Positions 1 through 11,697 are shown, counted from the first letter of the stretch. The stretch: 64,000 bases of DNA from Ollibium composti (GCF_004801285.1 NZ_SSNY01000002.1:62001-126000); one strand, 5' to 3'. A program made the numbers and translations. Notes: a model not told the origin generated them from the sequence alone.

Positions 1-809
1 TGATCTCTTCCGGCCTGACGATCATCTACGGTACGCTCGGCGTGCTGAACCTCGCCCATGGCGCGATGTTCATGCTGGGCGGCTATGCCGGCTGGGTGAC
101 CTACACCTACACGGATTCCTTCCTCGCCGCGGTCGTCGCGGGATCGCTGTTCGTCATGCTGGTGGGCGTGGTGATGGAACGGCTCGTCATCCGCCATTTC
201 TATACGCGGCCGCATGAGGATCAGCTTCTCGTTACCTTCGGTCTCGGCATCGTCTTCGTCGAGACGGTGCGCTTTTTCTTCGGCAGCCTGTCGCAGACAG
301 TACCGCCGCCCGGCCCGCTGGTCGGCATCACCGACCTCGGCTTCATGATCTATCCCACCTACCGCCTGGCCCTGCTCGGCATCGTCGCGGTGGCGCTGCT
401 GACGCTCTATTTCGTGCTCTACAGGACGCGCATCGGCATGATCGTGCGCGCCGGCATCGAAGACTCGGTGATGGTCGATTCGCTCGGCATCAACGTCTAC
501 AAGGTGTTCATGCTGGTGTTCGGCATCGGCGCCATGGCGGCCGGCTTCGCCGGCATCGTCAACGCGCCGGTGGTGTCGATCGCACCCGACGTCGGCGAGG
601 CGATCCTGGTGCAGACTTTCGTCGTCGTCGTCATCGGTGGTGTCGGTTCCTTCCCAGGCGCCGTCATCGGCGGCCTCATCGCCGGCGAGATCATCTCCAT
701 CACCACGATGTTCAACCCGGCCTATTCCCAGATCATGCTGTTCGTGGCGATGACGCTGGTGCTGGTGCTTCGCCCGCACGGGCTGCTCGGCCAGGCCGGC
801 CGCGAGTAA
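1..809 (+). CDS. livH: LivH-type ABC permease, 5'-truncated by window edge
   Basis: This is the C-terminal 268 residues of an inner-membrane permease of the branched-chain amino acid (HAAT) ABC importer family. The frame is open to the left edge (first codon at 3), so the true start lies outside; the ATG at 42 is internal because the upstream codons read ISSGLTIIYGTLGVLNLAHG, a conserved LivH segment. The rest is hydrophobic with about six membrane spans and the permease motif region GIEDSVMVDSLGINVYKVF. A fused LivM-LivG gene follows after 11 bases and then livF, so this is one transport operon. The substrate (branched-chain amino acid, amide or urea) cannot be told without the binding protein, which is not in the window. 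Confidence 0.88.
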   Translation, partial: ISSGLTIIYGTLGVLNLAHGAMFMLGGYAGWVTYTYTDSFLAAVVAGSLFVMLVGVVMERLVIRHFYTRPHEDQLLVTFGLGIVFVETVRFFFGSLSQTVPPPGPLVGITDLGFMIYPTYRLALLGIVAVALLTLYFVLYRTRIGMIVRAGIEDSVMVDSLGINVYKVFMLVFGIGAMAAGFAGIVNAPVVSIAPDVGEAILVQTFVVVVIGGVGSFPGAVIGGLIAGEIISITTMFNPAYSQIMLFVAMTLVLVLRPHGLLGQAGRE

Positions 810-820
810 GGGCGTTCCCC

Positions 821-2649
821 ATGCAGATCAAACGCCCCTACCTCGTCGAACTCTTCACCGCGCTGGCGCTGCTCCTGGCGCCGTTCGTGCTGCCCCATCT
901 CGGCTTCTCGCCCTCGACCATCAACCGCATCCTTATCTGGGGTCTGTTCGGCCTCGGCTTCGATATCCTGTTCGGCTATACCGGGTTGCTCTCCTTCGGC
1001 CAGTCGGCCTTCTACGGCACCGGCGGCATGTTCGCCGCCTACCTTCTGACCGAGGCCGGCTTCCCCTATGTCATGCTCTCCATCGTCATCGGCGCGGTCG
1101 TGGCGGGTGTCGTCGGCTATCTGGTCGGCCTGATCGCGCTCAAGCGCACGGGCATCTATTTCGCCATGATCACTGTGGCGATCGCGGAGGTCTTCTTCTT
1201 CGCCGAATTCAACCCGTTGTCGGCCTATACCGGCGGCGAGAACGGCCTGCCCGGCGTGCCGACGCCGGTGTTCAATCTCGGCTTCACGGTGCTGAAGTTC
1301 GATACCGACTGGACGATGTATACGTTCCTGGCGTTCTGGTACTTCGTCGGCATCGTCATTGCGTTGCGCATCGTGCGCTCGCCGGTCGGCGCGATCCTCT
1401 CGGCGATCCGCGACAACCCGCTGCGCGCCAGCGCGCTCGGCCACAACATCCACGGCTACAAGCTGACCGCCTTCGTCGTGGCGGCGATCTATGCCGGCTT
1501 CGCCGGCGGCCTGCTCGCCACGATGCAGGGTTTCATGCCGCCGGACGCCTTCATGTTCGATACGTCGGGCCAGTTGGTCATGCAGACGGCCATCGGTGGC
1601 GCCGGCACGCTGTTCGGGCCGCTGATCGGCGCGACCGTGTGGCTCTACCTTAGCGACTTCTTCCAGAACGTGCTGCATCTCGGCCCGACCTGGAAGCTGG
1701 TGCTCGGCATCGTCTTCGTGCTTCTGGTCGTGTTCCTGCGGCGCGGTATCGTCGGCGCCATCGACGATCTCTACCGGATGGCGAGAAGCGATAGGAAGAA
1801 TACCGCCGAGCCGGTGGCGGCTTCGAGCGAGGCCAAGGCTGCGGCGGTCGAGGCCATGCCGGCGCGCCGCCGCGACGGCGCCCAGACCTCGGGGCCGATC
1901 CTGCAGGCGACCGGGCTTACCAAGCGCTATGGCGGCCTTGCCGCCAACAGCGACATCGACTTTTCCGTCGACCATGGCGAGATGCGCGGCATCATCGGCC
2001 CGAACGGCGCGGGAAAAAGCACCTTCTTCAAGATGCTCACCTGCGAGGTCGAGCCGAGCGCCGGCAAGATCGTCTTCGAGGGCCGCGACATCACCGGCAT
2101 GGGCGTGACCGACGTCTGCCAGCTCGGCCTGACCAAGAGCTACCAGATCAACCAGCTGTTCGACCGGTTGACGGTACGGCGCAATCTCATGATCGCGGCG
2201 CTTGGCGAAACGCGCGGAAAGTTCAAGCTGGACCTGTTCAAGTCCATCCGCAGCGTTCCGGGGCTGGAGGATCAGGTCGAGCGCACCGCGGCACTCGTCA
2301 ACCTCACCGCCCGTCTCGACACGCCGGTCTCGGAACTGGCCTATGGCGAGAAGCGGCGGCTGGAGATCGGCCTGGCGCTGGCGACATCGCCCAGCCTTCT
2401 CCTGCTCGACGAACCGCTGGCCGGCATGAGCCCGAGCGAGCGTGTCGAGACGGTAGCGCTGCTCAAGTCGATCGCCCGTGGCCGCACCATGATCATCATC
2501 GATCACGACATGGATTCCCTGTTCGAACTGGTGGGCAAGGTGACGGTGTTGCAGGAAGGCAGGGTACTGGTCGAAGGCACGCCGGCCGAGATCAAGACCA
2601 ACGCGAAGGTGCAGGAAGCCTATCTCGGCGGCGTGCATGGAGAAGTGGC

Positions 2650-2653
<4 letters not shown>
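821..2653 (+). CDS. Fused LivM permease / LivG ATPase of HAAT ABC importer
   Basis: This 610-residue protein joins two subunits that are usually separate. Residues 1 to about 310 form a LivM-type permease with multiple membrane spans. A charged, Ala-rich linker (about 320-355) follows, and residues from about 360 form a LivG-type ATPase with Walker A GPNGAGKS (393-400), signature-like LAYGEKRRLEIG and Walker B LLLLDEPLAGMS. The start is 11 bases after the livH stop, and the stop overlaps the livF start by 4 bases (ATGA), which suggests translational coupling. Both halves look intact, so this is a true fusion rather than a sequencing artefact. The transported substrate is unknown. Confidence 0.9.
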
Positions 2654-3348
<695 letters not shown>

Positions 3349-3375
3349 ACTCCGACGCTCGCGAAAAAGGTCCAG

Positions 3376-5031
3376 TCAAACCGCCTTTGCCGCGGCGCGG
3401 CCGGCCGCGCGCCCGGAAAAGATGCAGCCGCCGAGGAAGGTGCCTTCCAGCGCCGCGTAACCGTGCATGCCGCCACCGCCGAAACCGGCCGCCTCGCCTG
3501 CTGCATAAAGGCCGGGCACCGGCTCGCCGGCTGTTCCCAGAACGCGGCTGTCGAGATCGGTCTCCAGCCCGCCCAGCGTCTTGCGGGTGAGGATGTTCAG
3601 GCGAACCGCGATCAGGGGGCCGTTGGCCGGGTCGAGGATCCTGTGCGGCTTCGCCGTGCGGATCAGCCGGTCGCCGAGATAGTTTCGCGCCCCGCGCAGG
3701 GCGATGACCTGCGCGTCCTTGGAAAACGGATTGTCGAGTTGCAGGTCGCGGGTACGGATTTCGCGCTCGACCTGCGCGACGTCGAGCAGCGGCGCCCCGC
3801 CGGTCAGCGCGTTCATGCGCTCTACGAGCCTGGCCAGATCGCGCTCGATGATGAAATCCTCGCCCTTCTCCATGAAAGCCCTGACAGGCCGCGGAATGCC
3901 GGAGGTTGCGCGGCCAAGCACCTGTCGCCAGTTTTTCCCCGTCAGGTCGGGGTTCTGCTCCGAGCCGGAAAGCGCGAATTCCTTGCGGATGATCTTTTCT
4001 GTCAAGATGAACCAGGAATGGTCATGGCCGGTACCGCGCAGATGCGCCAGCGTCGCCAGCGTGTCGAAGCCCGGATAGAGCGGCGGCGGCAGGCGCTTTC
4101 CGGTGGCGTCGAGCCAGATCGAGGACGGGCCGGGCAGGATGCGGATAGCGTGGTCGCTCCACACCGGCGCCCAGTTCCTGATGCCTTCGACATAGTGCCA
4201 CATACGGTCGCGGTTGATCAGCCGCCCGCCGGCCGCCTCGGCGATCGCCAGCATGCGGCCGTCGACATGGTCCGGCACGCCGGTGATCATGTGCTGCGGC
4301 GGCGCGCCCAGCCGCGCCGGCCAGTTCTGCCGCACCAGGTCATGATTGGCGCCGATGCCGCCGGAAGAAACGATGACGGCGGCTGCAGCGAGTTCGAAAT
4401 CGCTGGCAACCGTGCGCGAACTCTTCTCGCCGCGCGCGACCCCGCTCTCCTCCAGCACCGCACCGCGCAAGCCTGTCACCGCGCCGTTGGTGGTGACAAT
4501 CTCGTCGACCCGGTGGCGGAAGCGGAAGGCTAACAGGCCGCGTTTCTCGGCTTCCCGCGCCCGCTCGACGAACGGCTCCAGCACGCCCGGCCCGGTGCCC
4601 CAGACGATGTGGAAGCGCGGCACTGAATTGCCGTGGCCCGACGCATTGCCGCCGCCGCGCTCGGCCCAGCCGACGACGGGAAAGAACTTCATCCCGCGCT
4701 CGGTCAGCCAGGCACGTTTCTCGCCGGCCGCGAAGGCGACATAGGCCTCGGCCCACTTGCGCGGCCAGAAATCCTCCGGCCGGTCGAAGGCGGCGGTGCC
4801 CAGCCAGTCGCTCCAGGCGAGGTCATAGGAATCGTGGATGCGCATGCGCCGCTGCTCCGGCGAGTCGATCAGCAACAGGCCGCCGAACGACCAGAAGGCC
4901 TGCCCGCCCAGCGACTGTTCCGGCTCCTGGTCGAGGACGACGACCTTCTTGCCGGCGTCGGTCAGTTCGCAGGCCGCGACGAGGCCGGCCAGGCCTGCGC
5001 CGACGATGAGGACGTCAGCGTCGGCGGTCAT
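3376..5031 (-). CDS. FAD-binding dehydrogenase (ketosteroid dehydrogenase / fumarate reductase flavoprotein type)
   Basis: The protein (551 residues) begins with a Rossmann FAD motif, VLIVGAGLAGLVAACEL, with GAGLAG at 11-16, and ends with the second FAD contact region GLYAAGEAAGFGGGGMHGY. It resembles the FAD-binding dehydrogenase family related to 3-oxosteroid 1-dehydrogenase and succinate dehydrogenase/fumarate reductase flavoproteins. The frame runs open upstream to 5625, but the ATG at 5029-5031 is chosen because the family motif begins there and the extension would cover the neighbouring oxidoreductase gene. That oxidoreductase lies 31 bases upstream on the same strand and may form an operon with it. 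The substrate is unknown. Confidence 0.85.
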   Translation of the reverse strand: MTADADVLIVGAGLAGLVAACELTDAGKKVVVLDQEPEQSLGGQAFWSFGGLLLIDSPEQRRMRIHDSYDLAWSDWLGTAAFDRPEDFWPRKWAEAYVAFAAGEKRAWLTERGMKFFPVVGWAERGGGNASGHGNSVPRFHIVWGTGPGVLEPFVERAREAEKRGLLAFRFRHRVDEIVTTNGAVTGLRGAVLEESGVARGEKSSRTVASDFELAAAAVIVSSGGIGANHDLVRQNWPARLGAPPQHMITGVPDHVDGRMLAIAEAAGGRLINRDRMWHYVEGIRNWAPVWSDHAIRILPGPSSIWLDATGKRLPPPLYPGFDTLATLAHLRGTGHDHSWFILTEKIIRKEFALSGSEQNPDLTGKNWRQVLGRATSGIPRPVRAFMEKGEDFIIERDLARLVERMNALTGGAPLLDVAQVEREIRTRDLQLDNPFSKDAQVIALRGARNYLGDRLIRTAKPHRILDPANGPLIAVRLNILTRKTLGGLETDLDSRVLGTAGEPVPGLYAAGEAAGFGGGGMHGYAALEGTFLGGCIFSGRAAGRAAAKAV

Positions 5032-5062
5032 GACGACAGTCGCTCCTCCAGGGTCAATCCCC

Positions 5063-6064
5063 TCACACCGTTTCCCATCCGTCCTTCTTGCCGGCGCGAA
5101 AGATGGCGTCGATGACCTTCTGGTTGAGGATCGATTCCTCCAGCGTGAACACCCGCTCCTTGCCTTCCCCTTTTTCCCCGCTTTGCGCCGCGCGCGCAAA
5201 CGTCTCGACTTCGAGACGGTACTGCTGCGTGCCGGGAAAGCGGAAGACCTGCGCTTCCGTATGTTTCCGGTTGTGCAGTTCGACGCGGTGATGGTCGTAG
5301 AGCCCGGCATTGAACGGCGAGGCGATCTCGATGAAGCCCTCGTCGCCGTGAAAGACCATGGCCTGCCGCGCCGCCATCTGGGTGGAGACATAGAAGGACA
5401 GCTCGAAGCCGCCGAAATCGGCACGCACTGAGGAATAGACGTCGGTGCCGAAGCTGGCGTCGCGTTCGACGGTGGCCTGCACGCGCAGGGGCTCCTTGTC
5501 GGTGACGAAGCGCGCCGCGACCACCGGATAGACACCGATGTCGGGCAGCGCGCCGCCGCCGAGGTCGAGCCGGTTGCGCATGTTGGACGGATCGACGTTG
5601 TAGTAGCTGAAGGCGCCTTGCGCATGCCGCAGCCGGCCGATGGCGCCCGCCTGCACCAGTTCGCGCACCTTCATCCACTGCGGGTGGTAGATGACCATGA
5701 AGGCCTCGCACACCAGCACCTTGTTTGCGTCGCGCAGCGCGATCAGCGGCTCTATGGCCGTCGCATCCAGCGCCAGCGGCTTCTCCACCAGCACATGCTT
5801 GCCGGCTTCGATCGCCTTTGCCGTCCATTCGACATGCTGTGCTGTCGGCAGCGGGATATAGACGCCGTCCACTTCCCGTGAGGCCAGCAGTTCGTCGTAG
5901 GAGCCGAAGGCATGGGGCGCGCCGAAACGGTCAGCCAGCGCGCGCGCCTTGCCGGGATCGCGGCTGGCAACCGCAGCAAGGACGCCGTTTTCCGCATCGG
6001 CGATGGCCGGCAGGACCTGCTCTCGCCCGATCTTGGCCGTCGACAGAACACCCCAGCGGAACAT
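5063..6064 (-). CDS. Gfo/Idh/MocA family oxidoreductase
   Basis: The protein (333 residues) has the N-terminal NAD(P) Rossmann fold and the conserved Glu-Lys-Pro motif of the family in [10 protein letters not shown] (EKP at 94-96), followed by the C-terminal substrate domain with [17 protein letters not shown] longer frame starts at 6124, but the ATG at 6062-6064 has a good Shine-Dalgarno (AGGAGAGG) a few bases upstream and begins with the typical [12 protein letters not shown]. Members oxidise or reduce sugars, polyols or their derivatives; the substrate cannot be assigned. The FAD dehydrogenase gene follows 31 bases downstream. Confidence 0.88.
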   Translation of the reverse strand: MFRWGVLSTAKIGREQVLPAIADAENGVLAAVASRDPGKARALADRFGAPHAFGSYDELLASREVDGVYIPLPTAQHVEWTAKAIEAGKHVLVEKPLALDATAIEPLIALRDANKVLVCEAFMVIYHPQWMKVRELVQAGAIGRLRHAQGAFSYYNVDPSNMRNRLDLGGGALPDIGVYPVVAARFVTDKEPLRVQATVERDASFGTDVYSSVRADFGGFELSFYVSTQMAARQAMVFHGDEGFIEIASPFNAGLYDHHRVELHNRKHTEAQVFRFPGTQQYRLEVETFARAAQSGEKGEGKERVFTLEESILNQKVIDAIFRAGKKDGWETV

Positions 6065-6143
6065 CTTTCCTCTCCTGCGCATCGCCTTCGGGCAAGGTGT
6101 GCCCGAAAACGACGCCCATGCCAATGGCCGGGAGGACGAGGGA

Positions 6144-6719
6144 TCAGCCGCGTCGGCCGATCAGTGTCATGTCGAAGTCGACGACGTTGGAGTAGATCGG
6201 CGTGCCGACATCCATGCCGTAGCGCGAGCGTAGCACCTTGCCGGTGACGTGGAAAGCGACGGTGCCGCGCTTCAGGCTGTCCAGCCTGGCGGTGAATACC
6301 TCGGGCGACGACTTGCCGCGCGCGGTCAGCCGCCCGGCGATGACGGCGGTGGTGTCGCCGGTGCGTTTCACGCTGGTGGAACGGAAGACGATCTGCGGCG
6401 CATTTGCGCTGTCGAAGACCGCGTCGGAGCGCAGGAAGGCGTCGATGCGGCCCTGGCCGGTGCCGACACTGTCAGGGAAGATGGTGATCTCGACGCTGGA
6501 GCGGCCGACATCGGCGCCGTCGATGCGAATCGTGCCGGAGAAACGGCCGAAAGCGCCGCTCAACCCGCCGCCGCCCAGCTTGGCGATGGAGAAGCGGATC
6601 GACGAGCCGCCGGTACCGATGCTGTAGCGGCCGGCGGCATCGCCGAGCGAGACATCGGCCGAGGCCGTGGAAACGGGAAGCGAGAGCGCGGCAAGCAACG
6701 CCAGCATACGGACGGACAT
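6144..6719 (-). CDS. YceI family periplasmic protein
   Basis: The protein (191 residues) starts with a signal peptide ([16 protein letters not shown]) and continues as a single YceI-like lipocalin fold, with the characteristic series of beta strands such as [14 protein letters not shown] and the C-terminal [15 protein letters not shown]. YceI proteins bind long-chain isoprenoid-like lipids and are periplasmic. A cytochrome b561 gene lies 70 bases upstream on the same strand; this pairing is common in proteobacteria and suggests a shared role in periplasmic redox or stress, but the exact function is not known. Confidence 0.85.
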   Translation of the reverse strand: MSVRMLALLAALSLPVSTASADVSLGDAAGRYSIGTGGSSIRFSIAKLGGGGLSGAFGRFSGTIRIDGADVGRSSVEITIFPDSVGTGQGRIDAFLRSDAVFDSANAPQIVFRSTSVKRTGDTTAVIAGRLTARGKSSPEVFTARLDSLKRGTVAFHVTGKVLRSRYGMDVGTPIYSNVVDFDMTLIGRRG

Positions 6720-6789
6720 GGTTGCGGTCCTTGGGCAAGGCCGCTCGACGTGGCTGGCCTTCCTGACACGAACGAACTACGGAGCGGGT

Positions 6790-7371
6790 CTATTCCCGGG
6801 GTTCGTCACCGGACGGTGGCGCGATCATGCGCTGAAAGACGCTGTCGCGGAGCAGGAAACGGTGGCGCAGTGCGGCAAGGATGTGCAGCGCTGCCAGCGC
6901 GATGCCAACCCAGGCGAGCCATTCATGCGCGACGGACCAGAACGCCTCGGCCGCGTCGGAAGCGCCGAGCGGCAGGTTCGGCATGACGAAGAGGTCGAAC
7001 GGCACGCTCGGCACCTCCAGCACCGACACCGACACCAGCGCCCACCCGCTGAGTGGGACGATGAGTTGCACCACGTAGAGCAGGGCATGCACCAGCGGCG
7101 CCGCCCGCCGTTCGAGCGGCGCAACCGTTTCCGGCAGCGTCGGCCGGACATTGCCGAGCCGCCAGCCGATCCGGACAAGCACCAGCCCGAGCAGCAGGAA
7201 GCCGAAGGATTTGTGCCACTGGATCAGTTCGAAGGCCGTGCGTTGGCTGGAGATGCGCACCATTGCGAGCCCCAGCGCGAACTGGCCGATGAACAGCACG
7301 GCAATCAGCCAGTGCAGCAGGATCGCGATCCAGCCGTAGTGGGTGGGGGTATTGCGGAACAGGAGCGCCAC
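6790..7371 (-). CDS. Cytochrome b561 family membrane protein
   Basis: The protein (193 residues) has four predicted membrane helices with histidines at the haem-ligand positions: H20 in ILLHWLIAVLF, H53 in IQWHKSFGF, and C-terminal histidines in VAHEWLAWVGIALAALHI. This matches the bacterial di-haem cytochrome b561 (CybB-like) family, which moves electrons between the quinone pool and periplasmic acceptors. It would be transcribed with the YceI gene downstream. The 196 bases upstream, towards the Tim44-like gene, hold a GC-rich imperfect hairpin (arms at 7482-7490 and 7512-7520) but nothing I can name. Confidence 0.86.
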   Translation of the reverse strand: MALLFRNTPTHYGWIAILLHWLIAVLFIGQFALGLAMVRISSQRTAFELIQWHKSFGFLLLGLVLVRIGWRLGNVRPTLPETVAPLERRAAPLVHALLYVVQLIVPLSGWALVSVSVLEVPSVPFDLFVMPNLPLGASDAAEAFWSVAHEWLAWVGIALAALHILAALRHRFLLRDSVFQRMIAPPSGDEPRE

Positions 7372-7567
7372 AGGTGGGAAACGCCGTCGCAGCAGTGTTT
7401 CTTCCCGTCCGCCCAGGCTCGCCTACTCACGGCAGGGCCTTGATCCGGCCAGTTTTTGACGCGTCCGAGTTACTCCTCGAGCGGCAGGCCGGAATGGCGC
7501 AGGGCAATTCGGGCCTGCCGGTAATCCGGTTCGCTCGACCATCCGACGAAAACGGCATCCGCCCCGC

Positions 7568-8611
7568 CTATGCGCCGGGCTGGTCCGTTTCCTGGATGGC
7601 GGAGAGCTTCCACTCCTTGCCGTCGCGGCGTACGAAGGTCCACAATTCCGTCGTCTCGCTCGGCGCCGTTTCGTCGCCTTCCAGCACCTTGCCGGTGGCT
7701 CGGTCGCGCATCAGGTCGACCGATTCGTAGCGGAAGGCCGCCGTGGCATAGTCCTCGCCGTCTTCTCGCCAGGCTTCGGCGATATCGGCTTGCAGCAACC
7801 TCACGCCGGTGACGTCGTTGCGCATCCCGCTCTTGGCGTTATCCGCGAGTTCCTCGGAGAAGAAGGAGACCATTTCGGGCGTGCACAGACGCCGCAGCGC
7901 CGTGTGGTCCTCTTCCGCGAAGGCTGCCTGCACCTTGCCTAGCAGGCGCTCGAACGTGTCGAGGTCGGCCTGGCCGAGTTCGATATCCTGTGAGGATGCC
8001 GGGGCGGCACCGCCGAAGCCGGGGATGGCGAACGATCCGGCGCGACCGCTGGCATGTCCGGGCCGGCTTGCCGACCTTTCGCCGGCCTGCTCGCGGGCAT
8101 GCGCGTTCCGCCCGAGAATATCGGCGCTGCCACTGCCGGGCTCCTGCTGCCCGAAACCGGGGCCGCCGGCCGTCGCCGGAGTGGAACGCGAACGGAAAAA
8201 GCGCAGCGCCAGCATGACGACGAGACCGACCAGAAGAAGCTGGATGAGGAAGCCGAGCATGCCGGCCATGCCGCCGAAACCGTAGCCGAGCAGCATGCCA
8301 AGAAGCCCGCCGATCAGCATGCCGCGCATCAACGAGCCGCCCAGGCCGCCGAACAGGCCGGGCCGTTGTTGTGTTGCGCCCGGCTGCTGGCGGGTAGCGG
8401 CGTTGGGTGCGGTCGTCGGGCTCATCGAGCGCTCGACAGGCCGCGCGGCGTTCGGTGCCGTGGGTGTCGCCGGCGCTTGCTGGAAGGTGCGTGAGCCGCG
8501 GCTGCCGAAGCTGCCGCCGCGACGCGCTTCGGCGAAGTCCGTCGATACCATTGTGAAGGCGACCATCAGGGCACCCAGCAGGGTGAATGCGCGCGATTTT
8601 CCAGAGAGCAT
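7568..8611 (-). CDS. Tim44-like domain membrane protein
   Basis: The protein (347 residues) has an N-terminal signal or anchor segment, a low-complexity region rich in Gly, Pro and Thr, a strongly hydrophobic Gly-rich membrane segment (GGLLGMLLGYGFGGMAGMLG and on to VVMLALRFF), and a C-terminal Tim44/MBA1-like domain starting near LDTFERLLGKVQAAF. The frame opens at 8683, but the ATG at 8609-8611 has a strong ribosome site (GGAGGAAAGGA) and is followed by the hydrophobic leader, so it is preferred. Bacterial Tim44-like proteins are membrane associated and of unclear function; the mitochondrial relative links the import channel to Hsp70. Confidence 0.82.
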   Translation of the reverse strand: MLSGKSRAFTLLGALMVAFTMVSTDFAEARRGGSFGSRGSRTFQQAPATPTAPNAARPVERSMSPTTAPNAATRQQPGATQQRPGLFGGLGGSLMRGMLIGGLLGMLLGYGFGGMAGMLGFLIQLLLVGLVVMLALRFFRSRSTPATAGGPGFGQQEPGSGSADILGRNAHAREQAGERSASRPGHASGRAGSFAIPGFGGAAPASSQDIELGQADLDTFERLLGKVQAAFAEEDHTALRRLCTPEMVSFFSEELADNAKSGMRNDVTGVRLLQADIAEAWREDGEDYATAAFRYESVDLMRDRATGKVLEGDETAPSETTELWTFVRRDGKEWKLSAIQETDQPGA

Positions 8612-8741
8612 CGGATCCTTTCCTCCAATGACCCGCTCCGGAATGGTGCGCAAGCGGGCCCGATCAAAGCGGTCCGACATCACGAACGCTTGGTGGCGCG
8701 TACGTCAGAGGGGCCCGGCCCGCACGCGCAATGTATGAAGT

Positions 8742-8767
8742 GTTCGCCGCGCCCGCAAGCGGCGAAC
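8742..8767 (-). terminator. GC-rich hairpin 3' of pheT
   Basis: The arms GTTCGCCGC (8742-8750) and GCGGCGAAC (8759-8767) pair perfectly over 9 bases with an 8-base loop, 58 bases after the pheT stop on the minus strand. There is no run of T after it, so it may be a 3' stabiliser or a factor-dependent end rather than an intrinsic terminator. Confidence 0.35.
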
Positions 8768-8824
8768 AAGGTCAGGACCGAAATGTCGCAGAATCCTGCA
8801 CGCGTCGTCCCTTTGGGAGGAAGG

Positions 8825-11236
8825 TTACGCCCGTAGCACGCCGCCGGTCTGCTTGGCGACGTTGTCGACGATCTTCTTCGCCAGCGCCTCGAAATCCTCG
8901 TCGGTCAGCGTGCGCTCGAGCGGCTGGATCGACACCTCGATGGCGATCGATTTCTTGTCCGGGCCGAGTGCGGCGCCCTGGAAGACGTCGAAGACGTTGA
9001 CCCCCGTCACCAGCTTCCTGTCGGCCGCGGCTGCTGCCTTGCTCAGCGCGCCGGCCTCGACCGTGCGGTCGACCACGAAGGCGAAGTCGCGCTTGACCGC
9101 CTGGAAGGCGGACAGGTCGAGCCTCGGCTTGGTCTTGGTCGGCTTGGCCTTCGGTTCGGGAATGGCGTCGACATAGACCTCGAAGCCGCAGAGCGGGCCG
9201 GCGACGTCCAGAGCTTCCAGCGTCTTCGGATGGAACTCGCCGAAGTGGCCGAGCACGACCTTCGGCCCGAGCTTGATCAGGCCCGAACGGCCGGGATGAT
9301 ACCAGTCCGGCGCGCCGGGCTCGATCTGCAACCGGTCCACCGGCGCGCCGCAAGCTTCCAGCGCCGCGATGGCGTCTGCCTTGGCGTCGAATACGCCGAC
9401 GGGAGCCGCGTTGCCGTCCCAATGGCGGCCGGCGCCGGTCAGACCGGCGGTGCCGCGCCGAACGCCGGCGGCAACGCGCCGCTGACCTTTGGGCGTGTCG
9501 CTTTCATAGGTGCCCGAAACTTCGAACAGCGCTACGTCGCCATAGCCGCGGTCGGCGTTGCGCTGCGCGGCGGCGATCAGGCCGGGCAGCAGCGAAGGCC
9601 GCATGTCCGACATATCGGCGGCGATCGGATTGGCGAGCTTCAGCGCCGGCTGGCCGCCGCCGAACAGCTCGGCGTGCCTGGCCGGGATGAACGACCATGT
9701 GACGGCCTCCATCATGCCGCGCACGGCGAGCGCGCGTTTGGCGGCGCGGCTGCGCACCTGCAACGTGGTCAGGATCTTTCCATTGACGGCATCGTGACCG
9801 GCGAGCGGACGCGGATGGATCTCGTCCACGCCGTGGATGCGCATCACCTCCTCCACGAGGTCGGCCTTGCCGTCGACGTCCGGCCGCCAACTCGGCACGG
9901 TGACGTCCACCACCGCCTTGCCGTCGTCCTTCGGCTCGAAGCCGAGGCGCTTGAGGATATCGAGGCTTTCGGCACGCGGCACGTCGAGCCCGGTCAGGCG
10001 TTTCACCTCGGCCAGCGGGAAGGAAACCACCTTGCGCTTGATTTCCGTCCGTCCGGCGGTGAACACCTCCGACGGCTGGCCGCCGCAAAGCTCCATCACC
10101 ATGCGGGTGGCAAGCTCGATGCCCGGCCGGTTGAAGGCCGGGTCGATGCCGCGCTCGTTGCGGTAGCGGGCATCGGTGACGATGCCGAGCGAGCGGCCGG
10201 TGCGGGCGATGTTGAGCGGTTCCCATACCGCCGCCTCGATCAGCACGTCGGTCGTCGTCTCGTCGCAGCCGGAATGCTCGCCGCCCATCACGCCGGCGAT
10301 GGACTCCACGCCGTTATCATCGGCGATGATGCACATGGCGGGCGTCAGCCTGTAGGTGCGGCCGTCGAGCGCCAGCACCTCCTCGCCCGCTTTCGCGCGC
10401 CGCACGACGAGGTTGCCTGCGACCTTCTTGGCGTCGAACACATGCAGCGGCCGGCCGCGGTCGAAGGTGATGTAGTTGGTCATGTCGACCAGCGCGTTGA
10501 TGGGGCGCAGGCCGATGGCGATCAACCGCTGCTGCATCCACTTTGGCGACGGCCCGTTCTTCACGCCGCGTACGAGCCTGAGCGCGAAGGTGTGGCAGAG
10601 CTCCGGCGCTTCGATGATGACCTCGACCGGGCAGGCGCCCTTGCCAGGAACGGATTCGATAGGCGCGGTCTTGAGCGTGCCGAGGCCGGAGGCGGCGAGA
10701 TCGCGGGCGATGCCGTGCACGCCGGTGGCGTCCGGTCGGTTCGGCGTCAGGTTGATCTCGATCACCGGGTCGTCGAGATGGGCATAGGCGGCGAAGCTGG
10801 TGCCGACCGGCGCATCGGCGGGCAGGTCGATGATGCCGTTGTGCTCGTCGGAGATTTCGAGCTCGCGCTCCGAGCACATCATGCCGTGGCTTTCCACGCC
10901 CCTGATCTTGCCGACCGAGAGCGTGACGTCGATGCCGGGCACGTAGGTGCCGGGCGCGGCGAAGGCGCCGATCAGGCCCGCGCGGGCATTCGGAGCCCCG
11001 CACACCACCTGCACCGGTGCGCCGCCATTGCCGATGTCCACTGTCAGAACGCGCAGCTTGTCGGCGTCGGGATGCTTCTCGGCCGTGAGCACCTTGGCGA
11101 TGACGAAAGGCTTCAGCGCCGCCTTGTCGTCGACATGTTCGACCTCGAGTCCGATCGACGTCAGCCGCTCGACGATCTCGGCCAGTGTGGCGTCGGTTTC
11201 AAGATGATCCTTGAGCCAGGAAAGGGTGAACTTCAT
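8825..11236 (-). CDS. pheT: Phenylalanine--tRNA ligase beta subunit
   Basis: The protein (803 residues) charges tRNA-Phe as the beta half of the cytoplasmic alpha2-beta2 synthetase. It begins with [12 protein letters not shown], carries the N-terminal tRNA-binding OB domain (about 40-150, with VVCGAPNA), the B3/B4 editing region, a B5 domain near 400-475, the catalytic-like core, and a C-terminal ferredoxin-like anticodon-binding domain that starts near [15 protein letters not shown]. The length is normal. Its start overlaps the stop of a GFA-family gene by 4 bases, and pheS lies beyond that, so pheS and pheT are not directly adjacent here. Confidence 0.97.
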   Translation of the reverse strand: MKFTLSWLKDHLETDATLAEIVERLTSIGLEVEHVDDKAALKPFVIAKVLTAEKHPDADKLRVLTVDIGNGGAPVQVVCGAPNARAGLIGAFAAPGTYVPGIDVTLSVGKIRGVESHGMMCSERELEISDEHNGIIDLPADAPVGTSFAAYAHLDDPVIEINLTPNRPDATGVHGIARDLAASGLGTLKTAPIESVPGKGACPVEVIIEAPELCHTFALRLVRGVKNGPSPKWMQQRLIAIGLRPINALVDMTNYITFDRGRPLHVFDAKKVAGNLVVRRAKAGEEVLALDGRTYRLTPAMCIIADDNGVESIAGVMGGEHSGCDETTTDVLIEAAVWEPLNIARTGRSLGIVTDARYRNERGIDPAFNRPGIELATRMVMELCGGQPSEVFTAGRTEIKRKVVSFPLAEVKRLTGLDVPRAESLDILKRLGFEPKDDGKAVVDVTVPSWRPDVDGKADLVEEVMRIHGVDEIHPRPLAGHDAVNGKILTTLQVRSRAAKRALAVRGMMEAVTWSFIPARHAELFGGGQPALKLANPIAADMSDMRPSLLPGLIAAAQRNADRGYGDVALFEVSGTYESDTPKGQRRVAAGVRRGTAGLTGAGRHWDGNAAPVGVFDAKADAIAALEACGAPVDRLQIEPGAPDWYHPGRSGLIKLGPKVVLGHFGEFHPKTLEALDVAGPLCGFEVYVDAIPEPKAKPTKTKPRLDLSAFQAVKRDFAFVVDRTVEAGALSKAAAAADRKLVTGVNVFDVFQGAALGPDKKSIAIEVSIQPLERTLTDEDFEALAKKIVDNVAKQTGGVLRA

Positions 11237-11661
11237 TCTTCTGTTCCGTCGGGTCTGGGGACGCTGCCTTTCAGGTGTCGGGGCAGGCCGTCCGGCATGT
11301 GGACAAAGGGAAGCTGCTCGCGCACATGGGCGTGGTGCGTGGGCTTGAAATAGGCTGGCTGGTCGAAGGCGCCGAGCATGAAGTAGACGTCGTCCGGCAG
11401 GCGGCTGTCGACATAGGCGATCGGCGAGCCGCAGGTGCCGCAGAAGGAGCGCGCCACCGGGCCGTTCTCGAAGCTCTTCAGCGTCTTGCCGTCGAGCGCC
11501 ACTTCACCGGTCTTGAAGCCGACGAAGGCCGAGACGGGCGCTCCGCTCGCCTTGCGGCAGTCGCCGCAATGGCAATAGCTGATGTGGTGCGGCTCGGCGC
11601 TCGCCTCGAAGCGTACGGCACCGCAGCGGCAGCCGCCGGCGTGGAGAGTGGGTGCATTCAT
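11233..11661 (-). CDS. GFA family protein (glutathione-dependent formaldehyde-activating enzyme-like)
   Basis: The protein (142 residues) has the zinc-binding cysteine pattern of the GFA (CENP-V) family: C11 and C13 in [13 protein letters not shown]30/C32/C35 in [12 protein letters not shown], and C74/C77 in FCGTCGSP. The founder member binds glutathione and is linked to formaldehyde handling, but most relatives have unknown substrates. It sits between pheS and pheT on the same strand and overlaps the pheT ATG by 4 bases, so it is probably translated with it. It has no obvious link to tRNA charging. Confidence 0.85.
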   Translation of the reverse strand: MNAPTLHAGGCRCGAVRFEASAEPHHISYCHCGDCRKASGAPVSAFVGFKTGEVALDGKTLKSFENGPVARSFCGTCGSPIAYVDSRLPDDVYFMLGAFDQPAYFKPTHHAHVREQLPFVHMPDGLPRHLKGSVPRPDGTEE

Positions 11662-11697
11662 GTCTTAAGCTTTCTCGTTCAGCCCCCGCTGCCCTAC

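Noticed and set aside
722..2638. Long minus-strand open frame (638 codons) opposite the LivM-LivG fusion
   Set aside because: Antisense shadow; the plus-strand ABC protein is unmistakable.
7430..7567. Possible small RNA or tRNA in the gap between the Tim44-like gene and cytochrome b561 gene
   Set aside because: There is a GC-rich imperfect hairpin, but no cloverleaf, no promoter and no terminator could be supported.
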